Origin: an uncultured Bacilli bacterium
GTDB taxonomy: Bacteria > Bacillota_I > Bacilli_A > RF39 > UBA660
Direction of reading: 5' to 3'
NCBI GenBank assembly: GCA_947631365.1
Contig: CANRLB010000031.1
Location: 1-11,793 of the forward strand
DNA length: 11,793 nucleotides
In this document: piece by piece, positions 5,818-11,793 of the stretch
How positions within the stretch are numbered: the stretch's first letter is position 1
How the letters are laid out: every line of letters begins with the position of its first letter
The notes under the pieces: generated by a model
Told to the model about the DNA's origin: nothing
The model's input: the letters and a program-made list of their open reading frames with translations, nothing else
Databases searched by the model: none
Translations under genes and position numbers: made by a program

Positions 5818-7338
5818 ATGAAGAATAAAAAGAATAAAGTAAAGTTAATAATAGTAATAATAATGTCACTTGTAATAATAACATGGAATAAAAGTTATTC
5901 ATATGAAATGAATAATAATGAAGTAGAGGAAAAAGAAATAGAAAGAAAAGAATTTGCAATATATTTAGAAACAAAACAGAATTCAAATAAACAAGAAAGT
6001 GACTATTCAACAACAGAAACCTATCCAAAGCAAGGATACTTATTAAATACAAATAAAACTAAATGTTATGAATATGGAAGTAAAGAAGAAGTATCCAATG
6101 CAGTAGAGCAAAGCATATCTAGTGGAGTAATAGATGGAAGTATCATAGTAACAAGTCAAAAAAGTATCTATTGTAATATCTATTTTGATAAAGATGAAGA
6201 AAAACCAGAAGTAAATGAATTTACCTTAACAGGAAGTAATGCAAATGAAACAACATTAAGTGACCAATCCAAATATACTCATACAACAAATGTAACATAT
6301 AATGTTACATGGACAAATGATGATGTAGCCCAAATATGTGTAAGTGAAAGACAAGAATGTAATAGTTGGGAACAAATAAATGGAGTAACAAGTAAAAGTG
6401 GAAATATAATAGTATCAACAAATGAAGTCCCAAAAACAATTTATGTATATTTAAAAGATAAAGCAAATAATACATCAGTAGAAAAATCACAAATAATAAC
6501 ATTAGATACAGTTAATCCAAGTATAACAATAGAAGAAGATACAGATAAAACAACAGAAGATACAATAGTAGTAAATGTTAATGTAAGTGATACAAGTGGA
6601 ATAAAAAGTGTAACATGTAAAGCAACAAAAGATACAAATGAGATTACAGGTAATTATGAAGGTAATACATGTACATTTAGTGGATTAGAATCTGGAACAG
6701 AATATACAATAACAGGAGAAGCAACAGATGGATCAGGAAGAAAGAATACAAGTAATGAATTAAAAATTAGAACATTAAAAATTTATAAATGTGAAAAAGG
6801 TGATTTAATTGATGATCCAGAGAAAGGAAAAATTTGCGTAGTCAAAGCCTCTTCCATGGGGTGGTTCGACAGTTATGGACACGGGAAGTGCTATAGATGC
6901 TATTTGTTTCCGGATCTGTATTTTCATACTCGTGAGGATGCTGCCAGTATTTGCTCTGGCTCCATCACCGGTAATTGCGTTAAGGGCGATTATCCTTATT
7001 GTACATATAATAATCATAATCGGGATTCGGAGGTTGATGGTTATATAGAGTGGACAGGGACTCAAGATGAGTGTAGGGATCATATAGGCAATTGGTATAC
7101 TACGTTTACAATGTGGAAGTGCGTGGAGCCTTATCATAATACATCTGCTAACGGGAAACTCTTTACGGAGTCTGGTTGCCGGACGCAGTGCCAACGTACC
7201 TTTACTTCGAGTTCAGCTACCAATTGTGCTTTTGGGTGCGAGGATAGAATGTACTATTGTGAATCTGGATGGTTAACTTATTTTGGAGAGCCTTGCCAAT
7301 CAACCTACGAATGTTATAAATCTGCTTCAAATGAGTAA
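5818..7338 (+). CDS. Secreted Ig-like protein with a cysteine-rich C-terminal tail
   Basis: 506 residues. A basic N-terminus and hydrophobic helix (about 9-23) form a signal peptide or uncleaved anchor. Residues 30-130 are polar with the short motif SIYCNIYFD. Two Ig/FN3-like beta domains follow (about 130-235, with IYVYLKDKANNTS then LDTVNPSITI at the border; about 238-320, with VNVSDTSGIKSVTC and EATDGSGR). The tail (325-506) has 16 cysteines plus many Trp and Tyr, and ends CYKSASNE with no LPxTG or membrane anchor. I do not recognise the tail family. There are 22 cysteines in all, an even number that would allow 11 disulfides. The start has a strong SD (AAGGAG, 8 nt before ATG). Codon third positions are A-rich to about base 6834 (Val: 20 GTA, 3 GTT), unlike other plus-strand genes, and GC jumps beyond that point. 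It is probably controlled by the divergent XRE protein and ends at a strong terminator. An adhesin or cell-surface recognition role is a guess. Confidence 0.88.
   Translation: MKNKKNKVKLIIVIIMSLVIITWNKSYSYEMNNNEVEEKEIERKEFAIYLETKQNSNKQESDYSTTETYPKQGYLLNTNKTKCYEYGSKEEVSNAVEQSISSGVIDGSIIVTSQKSIYCNIYFDKDEEKPEVNEFTLTGSNANETTLSDQSKYTHTTNVTYNVTWTNDDVAQICVSERQECNSWEQINGVTSKSGNIIVSTNEVPKTIYVYLKDKANNTSVEKSQIITLDTVNPSITIEEDTDKTTEDTIVVNVNVSDTSGIKSVTCKATKDTNEITGNYEGNTCTFSGLESGTEYTITGEATDGSGRKNTSNELKIRTLKIYKCEKGDLIDDPEKGKICVVKASSMGWFDSYGHGKCYRCYLFPDLYFHTREDAASICSGSITGNCVKGDYPYCTYNNHNRDSEVDGYIEWTGTQDECRDHIGNWYTTFTMWKCVEPYHNTSANGKLFTESGCRTQCQRTFTSSSATNCAFGCEDRMYYCESGWLTYFGEPCQSTYECYKSASNE
6835..7335 (+). 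other. Compositionally foreign 3' segment encoding the Cys-rich tail
   Basis: Bases 6841-7320 contain 208 G or C of 480 by my hand count (43%), against about 25-28% in lines sampled from the 5' part of the same gene. Codons such as CGG, CGT, ACG, GGG, TCC and TGC become frequent here and are rare before. The reading frame continues without interruption across the change. Recombination or domain exchange is the likely cause; no repeat or mobile-element end is visible at the border. Confidence 0.7.
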
Positions 7339-7381
7339 CGAGAAGGAAAACTCGTAAAAACCTTCATAGACTTAATCCTTG

Positions 7382-7406
7382 GAAAGAGAGCAATCTCTTT
7401 CTTTTT
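7382..7406 (+). terminator. Rho-independent terminator of the secreted-protein gene
   Basis: A perfect 8-bp stem GAAAGAGA/TCTCTTTC (7382-7389, 7394-7401) with a GCAA tetraloop is followed by TTTTT. It lies 43 nt after the stop codon. A smaller ACGAG/CTCGT hairpin (7338-7355) lies between the stop and the terminator. Confidence 0.9.
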
Positions 7407-7413
7407 AAGTTAT

Positions 7414-7437
7414 AAAAGAAAAACGTGCAAAAGCACG
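7414..7437 (-). terminator. Rho-independent terminator of gerQ
   Basis: On the minus strand CGTGC and GCACG pair around a TTTT loop (7424-7437), followed by TTTTTCTTTT. The stem begins 2 nt after the gerQ stop codon. It is only 7 nt from the opposing terminator. Confidence 0.8.
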
Positions 7438-7439
7438 AA

Positions 7440-7811
7440 TTAGAAATTCTTTTCAGAATATGAATGAGAATAATTTATTCTTTCCATGAATTCTACATAA
7501 TCAAGATAAATCATTCTAATTAAATACCAATTACCTGTAACTGGGTCACTAATTATTAAATGGTCTCTTCCTGCTTCTTCAATAATTCCTGAATATATTT
7601 TATTTTGCCATTCTGTACTATCTGGATAAGATACATAAGCATTTACTCTTTTTCCCTTATTAAGTCTTAATATGTTTTCTATGTAACTTTGTTCCATTGG
7701 CATTAAGCTTTGGGATGAAATATTTCCTGGTGGACTAGATGGTTGTGGTATAGGGGTATTATTGGTAGGAAAAGTTGGATTTTGATAATAATTTCCGTTT
7801 ATATAAATCAC
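7440..7811 (-). CDS. gerQ: GerQ-type spore coat protein
   Basis: Up to 123 residues. The conserved half matches B. subtilis GerQ closely: SYIENILRLNKGK, then SGIIEEAGRDHLIISDPVTG, then a YLDYVEF block. The N-terminal part is rich in Pro, Asn and Gln, as in other GerQ proteins. In Bacillus, GerQ is a coat protein cross-linked by transglutaminase Tgl and needed for localisation of the cortex-lytic enzyme CwlJ during germination. Neither tgl nor cwlJ is visible here. The given start is GTG (7809-7811), but that GTG is part of a near-perfect SD (AGAGGTGAT), so translation may really begin at the nearby ATA (7800-7802) or ATT (7806-7808); the first ATG is 36 residues in and has no SD. Its own terminator follows. 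Family call is strong; the start is unsettled. Confidence 0.88.
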   Translation of the reverse strand: MIYINGNYYQNPTFPTNNTPIPQPSSPPGNISSQSLMPMEQSYIENILRLNKGKRVNAYVSYPDSTEWQNKIYSGIIEEAGRDHLIISDPVTGNWYLIRMIYLDYVEFMERINYSHSYSEKNF

Positions 7812-7815
7812 CTCT
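7807..7815 (-). promoter_or_regulatory. Strong SD overlapping the apparent GTG start of gerQ
   Basis: The minus strand reads AGAGGTGAT, matching eight of nine bases of the ideal anti-16S sequence. The annotated GTG lies within it, which would leave no spacing. The spacing suits an initiation codon a few bases downstream (ATA 7800-7802). Confidence 0.55.
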
Positions 7816-7855
7816 AATTAAATATATGAAAAATAAAATAAAATAATTTAATAAT

Positions 7856-7884
7856 TTGCAATATTATTTAAAATTGTTTATAAT
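7856..7884 (+). promoter_or_regulatory. Sigma-A promoter for the yitT-ftsEX run
   Basis: TTGCAA (7856-7861) and a perfect TATAAT (7879-7884) have a 17-bp spacer. The expected start is near 7891, leaving a short leader with AGGA (7895-7898) 9 nt before the ATG of the YitT gene. Confidence 0.6.
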
Positions 7885-7907
7885 TAAAATAGTTAGGATA
7901 GATAAAA

Positions 7908-8792
7908 ATGGGGAAAAAAATAGAAAAAGATACTAAAGAATTAATTATAACTGGTTTTTCCTTTGTATTTGGAACATTCTTTTTAGCTTTATGTTATAAT
8001 TTGTTTTTTGCTCCTAAAAATCTTGTTGTTGGAGGAGTATCTGGTTTAGGCATTATTTTACAAGAACTTTGTGGTATTAATGCTAATCTTTTTATCTATA
8101 TATCTAGTTTTATTCTTTTAATTGTTTGTTATATTTTCTTAGGTAAAGAAGAAACTAAAAAAGTTGTTATTGGGACATTTTTATATCCTTTGTTTATTAC
8201 TTTTACAAATCCAATAGCTGAAGTTTTAATTAACTATATTGAATTTAAAGAAATACTTGTGACTGTGATGTTAGCGGGACTTTTATACGGCTTTAGTAAT
8301 GGACTTGTTTATAAATATGGTTATTCAACTGGTGGAAGTGATGTAATAGTAAGAATAATTAGAAAATATTTTCATATTAGCGAAGGTAAAGGAGTATTAA
8401 TTTGTAATTTATTTATTATTATAGCGGGTGGTTTAGTTTTTGGAATTGACAATGCAGTTTATGCCATAATTATCTTAGTTATTGAATCTATTTTAGTTGA
8501 TAAAATTATTATTGGAATATCTGATAGTAAAAAATTTATGATTTATACTAAAGAAGCCAATAAAATTAAAAAGATTATAAAAGATGAATTTTATACTGGT
8601 TATACAATTTTTCCAACAGCTGGGGGATATTCACATATAAGAGGGGTTATGATTATGTGTGTTATTAGTAATAGAGATGTTAATTTATTTAAAGATCGAA
8701 TATTAGAAACGGATCCTCATGCCTTTTTTGTTATAAGTGATTGTTATGAAGTGCAGGGTGGTGTAAAAAGGTCAAATTTACCATTTATATAA
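7908..8792 (+). CDS. YitT-family membrane protein (DUF161 + DUF2179)
   Basis: 294 residues, standard for the YitT family of Bacillota. The N-terminal two thirds hold about five or six membrane helices with the family pattern FAPKNLVVGGVSGLGIIL (34-51) and YGYSTGGSDVI (135-145). The C-terminal soluble domain (about 205-294) is DUF2179, with YTGYTIFPTAGGYS and a conserved close near DPHAFFVISDCYEVQGG. The function is not established; the combination suggests a transporter-like core with a small cytoplasmic regulatory domain. It is the first gene after a good promoter, and a 37-nt gap precedes ftsE, so it may be co-transcribed with the division genes. Confidence 0.92.
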   Translation: MGKKIEKDTKELIITGFSFVFGTFFLALCYNLFFAPKNLVVGGVSGLGIILQELCGINANLFIYISSFILLIVCYIFLGKEETKKVVIGTFLYPLFITFTNPIAEVLINYIEFKEILVTVMLAGLLYGFSNGLVYKYGYSTGGSDVIVRIIRKYFHISEGKGVLICNLFIIIAGGLVFGIDNAVYAIIILVIESILVDKIIIGISDSKKFMIYTKEANKIKKIIKDEFYTGYTIFPTAGGYSHIRGVMIMCVISNRDVNLFKDRILETDPHAFFVISDCYEVQGGVKRSNLPFI

Positions 8793-8812
8793 TAGGCTTT
8801 TTTTGATATAAT
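8784..8812 (+). promoter_or_regulatory. Possible promoter before ftsE
   Basis: TTTATA (8784-8789) and TATAAT (8807-8812) are 17 bp apart. The start would fall near 8819, inside the ftsE SD (AGGAG, 8818-8822), so the leader would be very short. A T7 run (8798-8804) lies in the spacer, without a hairpin before it. Confidence 0.35.
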
Positions 8813-8829
8813 TAATTAGGAGTATAAAT

Positions 8830-9531
8830 ATGAAGTTTATTGAATTAAAAAATGTAAATAAAACTTATTCTACTGGTGTTACAGCTTTAGCAGATTTATC
8901 TGTGGAAATTGAAAAAGGAGAATTTGTTTTTGTAATTGGTCATACCGCAAGTGGTAAATCAACATTTATTAAAATGCTTTATCGGGAAGAAAAGCCAACT
9001 AGTGGAAGTGTTATTGTTGGTGGTATAAATGTTGCTAAACTTAGAAATGGCCGAGTATATAAATTAAGAAGAAAAATAGGTGTAGTTTTTCAAGATTTTA
9101 AATTACTTCCAAAATTAACGGTTTATGAAAATGTGGCTTTTGCTTTAGAATGTTTAGGTGCCTCATCTGAAGAAATTAGACCTAAAGTAATGAAAGCAAT
9201 TGAAATAGTAGGTTTAAAAGAAAAAGTTAGGAGTTTTCCTCATCAATTATCTGGTGGTGAACAACAAAGAGTGTGTATTGCAAGAGCAATTGTTAATGAA
9301 CCAAAATTATTAATTTGTGATGAACCAACAGGAAATCTAGATCCAGATACTTCTAAAGAAATTATGAAAGTAATTGATAATATTAATAAAGATTTAAAAA
9401 CAACAGTTATTATGGCTACTCATGATAAAGAAATAGTTAATAGAATGAAAAAAAGAGTTTTATTAATTGAACATGGGATTTTAACTGGCGATTATTTGAA
9501 AGGAAGTTATAAATCACATGAAAGCGCTTAG
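8830..9531 (+). CDS. ftsE: Cell-division ABC ATPase FtsE
   Basis: 233 residues; the cytoplasmic ATPase of the FtsEX complex, which uses ATP to switch a cell-wall hydrolase outside the membrane. Walker A is GHTASGKST (37-45), an unusual variant of the common GPSGAGKST but with the essential GKST. Q88 (VVFQDFKLLPKLTVYENVAF region) is the Q-loop, LSGGEQQR (140-147) the ABC signature, LLICDEPTGNLDP (160-172) Walker B with E165, and H198 the switch His. The ATG has SD AGGAG 7 nt upstream. The end overlaps ftsX by 14 nt, which favours equal production of the two. Confidence 0.96.
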   Translation: MKFIELKNVNKTYSTGVTALADLSVEIEKGEFVFVIGHTASGKSTFIKMLYREEKPTSGSVIVGGINVAKLRNGRVYKLRRKIGVVFQDFKLLPKLTVYENVAFALECLGASSEEIRPKVMKAIEIVGLKEKVRSFPHQLSGGEQQRVCIARAIVNEPKLLICDEPTGNLDPDTSKEIMKVIDNINKDLKTTVIMATHDKEIVNRMKKRVLLIEHGILTGDYLKGSYKSHESA

Positions 9532-10411
9532 GATAATTGGTAGAAGTTTTAGAGATGCTTTTAAAAGTGTATTTCGTAATTTTAGCTTGAGTATGGCTTC
9601 AATTTTATGCGCTACAATTACTCTTTTAGTAGTAGCGGTCTCTTTAATTATTGCGGGTAATGTAGAAGATGTTACTAAAAATTTAGAAAAAGAATTAACA
9701 ATTGTTGTGTATCTAGAAAGAAATGCAACAGAAGAAGATGCCAAATTTATAGAAAATTCTATTAAAGCAATAAATAATGTTAGTAATGTTACTTATAAAA
9801 GTAAAGAAGAATGGAAAAATGAAATGAGTGAATATAATTCATCATATGGTAGTATTTTTGATAATTATAGTGAAAATCCTTTACCAGATTCTTTTGTTGT
9901 ATATGTTAACGATGTAAATAGTTTAGAAAAAGTTACTAGTGAAATAAAAAAATTAGATAAAATTGATAGTGCTGGTTATGGTAAAGATGCCGTGACAACA
10001 ATAGTATCTGTTTTTGATTTTGTTGAAAAAATTACAGTTGTTATTGTTATTGCTTTAATTTTTGTTACTGCTTTTTTAATAACCAATACTATTAAATTAA
10101 CTATTTATTCTAGAAGAAATGAAATAGAAATAATGCGACTTGTTGGTAGTAGTAATACTGCAATTAAATTACCTTTTGTTATTGAGGGCTTTGTTATTGG
10201 TATTTTAGGTTCTATTATCCCTATTATTTTAACTATATATGGTTATATAATTGCTTATGAAAAATTAAATGGTCATATATATGTAGAATTAATTAAATTA
10301 ATTAGTCCTTATAATTTTGTTTTCTATATTTCATTAATTATTATGGCTTTAGGAGCTTTGATTGGTATGCTTGGAAGTTTAATGGCAGTTAGGAAGTATT
10401 TGAAAATATGA
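9518..10411 (+). CDS. ftsX: Cell-division membrane protein FtsX
   Basis: 297 residues with FtsX topology: N-terminal cytoplasmic tail, TM1 (about 24-47), an extracellular domain (about 48-165), then TM2 (about 170-192), TM3 (about 217-245) and TM4 (about 268-292). The stretch after TM2, TIYSRRNEIEIMRLVGSS, is the typical FtsX cytoplasmic loop. In the family, the outer domain binds the coiled coil of a hydrolase (PcsB in Streptococcus) or an adaptor (EnvC in E. coli). The start lies within the last codons of ftsE and the TGA stop overlaps the ATG of the hydrolase gene, so all three appear translationally coupled. Confidence 0.95.
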   Translation: MKALRIIGRSFRDAFKSVFRNFSLSMASILCATITLLVVAVSLIIAGNVEDVTKNLEKELTIVVYLERNATEEDAKFIENSIKAINNVSNVTYKSKEEWKNEMSEYNSSYGSIFDNYSENPLPDSFVVYVNDVNSLEKVTSEIKKLDKIDSAGYGKDAVTTIVSVFDFVEKITVVIVIALIFVTAFLITNTIKLTIYSRRNEIEIMRLVGSSNTAIKLPFVIEGFVIGILGSIIPIILTIYGYIIAYEKLNGHIYVELIKLISPYNFVFYISLIIMALGALIGMLGSLMAVRKYLKI

Positions 10412-11616
10412 TGAAGAAGATAGAAGAAATTATAATAAGAAGCATTTTAATTGTAGCTATTTTGTTTTCGTCTTTATTTACGCCCTTTTCTGTTAGTAAA
10501 GCAGTTACAAGTGGTCAAACATTAAGAGACTTACATAATCAATTAGACGATTTAGAAGCTAAGAAAAAAGAACAAGATAATAAGAAAAAATTAACTGAAG
10601 CAGAAATTAAGAAAAATAAAGAAAATATTGAAAAAGCTGAGCAAGATATGCGAAAAGCTTCTGATGATATTGAGAATGTTAATAAAAATATCGAAAAAAC
10701 TAATGCGGAAATAGAAGAAATTAAAGATGAAACAATAGAATTATTAGTTTTAAATCAAAAAATTGAATCTGAAAATATTTATTTATCTTATATAACTGGA
10801 GCTTCTACTATGACTGAATTAATTATGCGAAGCGATATGATAGATATGTTAACAAGTTATAACAATGCTAGATTAAAAGAATTAGAATTATTAACAGAAA
10901 ATAATAATAAATTAAAAAAATCCTTAAAAGAACATCAAGAAGAATTGGATAAAAAAAGAAAAGAATATGAAAAACTAGCGGAAACTCTTGGCGAAGAATA
11001 TGCTAAGATGAATGAGGGCTATGTTACAATTGAAGAAGAAATTAAAACCATGAAAGAATTAATTAAATACTATGAAGATTACGGATGTAAACTTGATGAG
11101 GATTTAATGGCCTGTGTTGATGTTGAAAATAATACTAAATGGTTAAAACCAGTAACTAAAGGAGTAATAACTAGCTTAGTTGGTTATCGTGATGCTCCAA
11201 CTCCAACAGTTGGAACTAACCATACTGGTATTGACATTGGAGTTAAAGAAGGTACTAATGTCTATCCTACTGCTAATGGGGTTGTTGGAGCTATTGTTAG
11301 AAAGTCATCTTGTGGTGGTAATAAGCTATATATTTGGACTTATGTTAATGGTAAAAAATATACTTATGTTTATATGCATTTAAAAGAAATAAAGGTAAGT
11401 GTTGGCGAAAAGGTTAATGTTAATCAAGTAGTGGCTTTAAGTGGTGGTTTAAAATACGGTTATGATCAATGTACAACTGGTGCTCACCTCCATTATGGTT
11501 TAGCTGAGGGACATCATTTTGGTAGCGCTGGTGATTTAGCATTATCTAAATTTAATTCTTATATTATTAATCCTCCGGGCTTCCCTGGTTTAGGACAATG
11601 GTTTTATGGAAGATAA
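10408..11616 (+). CDS. FtsEX-linked coiled-coil M23 murein hydrolase
   Basis: 402 residues. A signal peptide (hydrophobic 10-27, cleavage likely after SKA32) is followed by a long charged coiled coil (about 38-225) with a central non-coiled insert near 128-150 (YITGASTMTELIMRSD), as in PcsB and CwlO-type proteins. The C-terminal M23 domain (about 245-395) keeps all active-site residues: H272 and D276 in NHTGID, H324 in YMHL, and H360/H362 in AHLHYG. It therefore should cut peptidoglycan itself, unlike EnvC, whose M23 domain is degenerate. Four cysteines are present (227, 236, 302, 355). ATG at 10408 overlaps the ftsX stop (ATGA); a second ATG at 10411 is equally possible. The gene order and overlap indicate it is the FtsEX partner enzyme; that role is inferred. 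A strong terminator follows at once. Confidence 0.92.
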   Translation: MMKKIEEIIIRSILIVAILFSSLFTPFSVSKAVTSGQTLRDLHNQLDDLEAKKKEQDNKKKLTEAEIKKNKENIEKAEQDMRKASDDIENVNKNIEKTNAEIEEIKDETIELLVLNQKIESENIYLSYITGASTMTELIMRSDMIDMLTSYNNARLKELELLTENNNKLKKSLKEHQEELDKKRKEYEKLAETLGEEYAKMNEGYVTIEEEIKTMKELIKYYEDYGCKLDEDLMACVDVENNTKWLKPVTKGVITSLVGYRDAPTPTVGTNHTGIDIGVKEGTNVYPTANGVVGAIVRKSSCGGNKLYIWTYVNGKKYTYVYMHLKEIKVSVGEKVNVNQVVALSGGLKYGYDQCTTGAHLHYGLAEGHHFGSAGDLALSKFNSYIINPPGFPGLGQWFYGR

Positions 11617-11647
11617 AATGTTGAATGAAAATTCAGCATTTTTTTTT
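11615..11647 (+). terminator. Rho-independent terminator of the ftsEX run
   Basis: ATGTTGAAT (11618-11626) and ATTCAGCAT (11631-11639) form 9 pairs with one G-U, closed by a GAAA tetraloop and followed by eight T. The A run of the stop codon can pair with the T run to lengthen the stem. Confidence 0.92.
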
Positions 11648-11670
11648 GACAAATTTTAGTTAATTAAAAG

Positions 11671-11748
11671 GAAATCGAGGAAAAAGCGCAATATATATTA
11701 GTAGAGGGAGAGAATGCCCTACTTAAAAAAGATGGGAGGTGAGGAAAT
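11671..11748 (+). other. Structured, purine-rich leader before the last gene
   Basis: About 39% GC by hand count, higher than nearby DNA. A stem can form between AGTAG-A-GG (11700-11707) and CCCTACT (11717-11723) with a small bulge; the same CCC could instead pair with GGG of the downstream SD (11734-11736). No tRNA, riboswitch or known leader is recognised. No -10 box can be placed with confidence. Confidence 0.4.
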
Positions 11749-11752
11749 GTGA
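11714..11752 (+). CDS. Possible 12-codon leader peptide
   Basis: ATG at 11714 opens a frame encoding MPYLKKMGGEEM and ends at TGA 11750-11752. A GGGAG (11706-11710) lies 3 nt upstream, a rather short SD spacing. The stop shares bases with the GTG start of the next gene, the same coupling geometry as walJ-rlmH. Most of its second half is made of the next gene's SD, so the frame may be accidental. Confidence 0.25.
   Translation: MPYLKKMGGEEM
11734..11742 (+). promoter_or_regulatory. SD supporting a GTG start at 11749
   Basis: GGGAGGTGA matches the ideal SD at eight of nine positions and ends 6 nt before GTG. The ATG two bases earlier (11747) is followed at once by TGA and cannot be the start of the long frame. 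Confidence 0.7.
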
Positions 11753-11793
11753 AAACGAAAGAATTTTATGGCCTTGATGTTGACCGAATATTT
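11749..11793 (+). CDS. Start of an unidentified gene, 3' partial
   Basis: Fifteen codons run to the window edge: MKTKEFYGLDVDRIF, with GTG as the start. The start is supported by a very strong SD and by frame continuity. The fragment is too short to identify. A hydrophobic-aromatic D-x-x-IF near the N-terminus is reminiscent of the beginning of Rpn/PD-(D/E)XK transposase-like nucleases, but this is only a weak impression and would need the downstream sequence. Confidence 0.6.
   Translation, partial: MKTKEFYGLDVDRIF

Noticed and set aside
6291..6309. Palindrome TGTAACAT-ATA-ATGTTACA inside the secreted-protein gene
   Set aside because: It arises from the peptide repeat NVTYNVT in AT-rich codons, does not share the operator arms, and there is no promoter nearby.
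7139..7146. Single ATACATCT half-site in the Cys-rich tail
   Set aside because: No inverted partner follows; an isolated 8-mer in nearly 12 kb can be chance.
6805..7194. Open 129-codon frame on the minus strand opposite the Cys-rich tail
   Set aside because: It has no SD or promoter and no recognisable domain; the openness follows from the GC-richer composition of the tail on the plus strand, where the cysteine pattern is coherent.
6835..7335. Variable region of a diversity-generating retroelement
   Set aside because: The 3' position and altered composition would fit, but there is no reverse transcriptase, no template repeat and no recognisable C-type lectin fold motif in the window.
8798..8804. 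T7 run after the YitT gene as a terminator
   Set aside because: No stable GC-containing stem directly precedes it, so read-through into ftsE is expected.
11646..11651. Perfect -35 TTGACA after the last terminator
   Set aside because: No -10-like hexamer lies 15-19 bp downstream; the region there reads AAAGGAAATC.
11668..11742. Open frame rich in Glu and Lys (EIEEKAQYILVEGENALL and onwards) through the leader
   Set aside because: It has no canonical start codon, is preceded at once by a stop (11665-11667) and ends inside the SD of the next gene; kept only as a possible trace of a decayed gene.

Overview
The window looks like a chromosomal stretch from a very AT-rich, low-GC Gram-positive bacterium (Bacillota, Bacilli side; an uncultured gut lineage of the RF39/Erysipelotrichia-like kind would fit, but the sequence does not prove it). 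TGA is used as a real stop (ends of the first M23 gene, walJ and ftsX) and Trp is TGG, so the code is standard and not the Mycoplasma code. Genes are packed with 4-14 nt overlaps, and Shine-Dalgarno (SD) motifs are good. A GerQ-type spore-coat protein suggests a sporulating organism or ancestor.

Layout. 1-3248 (+): a tightly overlapped run of a LysM-G5-M23 peptidoglycan hydrolase (5' end outside the window), walJ, rlmH and ung. 3281-3329: a hairpin shared by two convergent transcripts. 3303-5697 (-): read in transcription order, a small XRE regulator, a MurJ/YtgP-like lipid II flippase and a LemA-like membrane protein. 5704-5817: a divergent control region with two 20-bp palindromes with identical arms, flanking a good promoter. 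5818-7338 (+): a secreted Ig-like protein with a 16-cysteine tail whose DNA differs in composition from everything around it. 7382-7437: back-to-back terminators. 7440-7811 (-): gerQ. 7908-11616 (+): a YitT-family membrane protein, then ftsE, ftsX and a coiled-coil M23 hydrolase with overlapping ends, closed by a strong terminator. 11668-11793: a structured leader with a possible 12-codon ORF and the first 15 codons of another gene that starts at GTG.

How it fits together. Much of the window concerns the cell wall: two zinc M23 hydrolases, WalJ, a lipid II flippase and the FtsEX transmembrane switch that controls division hydrolases. The accessory part is the XRE regulator facing the cysteine-rich secreted protein across paired operators. 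That gene has third-position codon use like a minus-strand gene although it lies on the plus strand, and its 3' third jumps to about 43% GC, which suggests a mosaic, probably exchanged surface gene. This is the best candidate here for something undescribed. A second theme is cysteine: all three clearly exported soluble proteins carry even numbers of cysteines (2, 4 and 22), unusual for Bacillota, which suggests extracellular disulfide formation.
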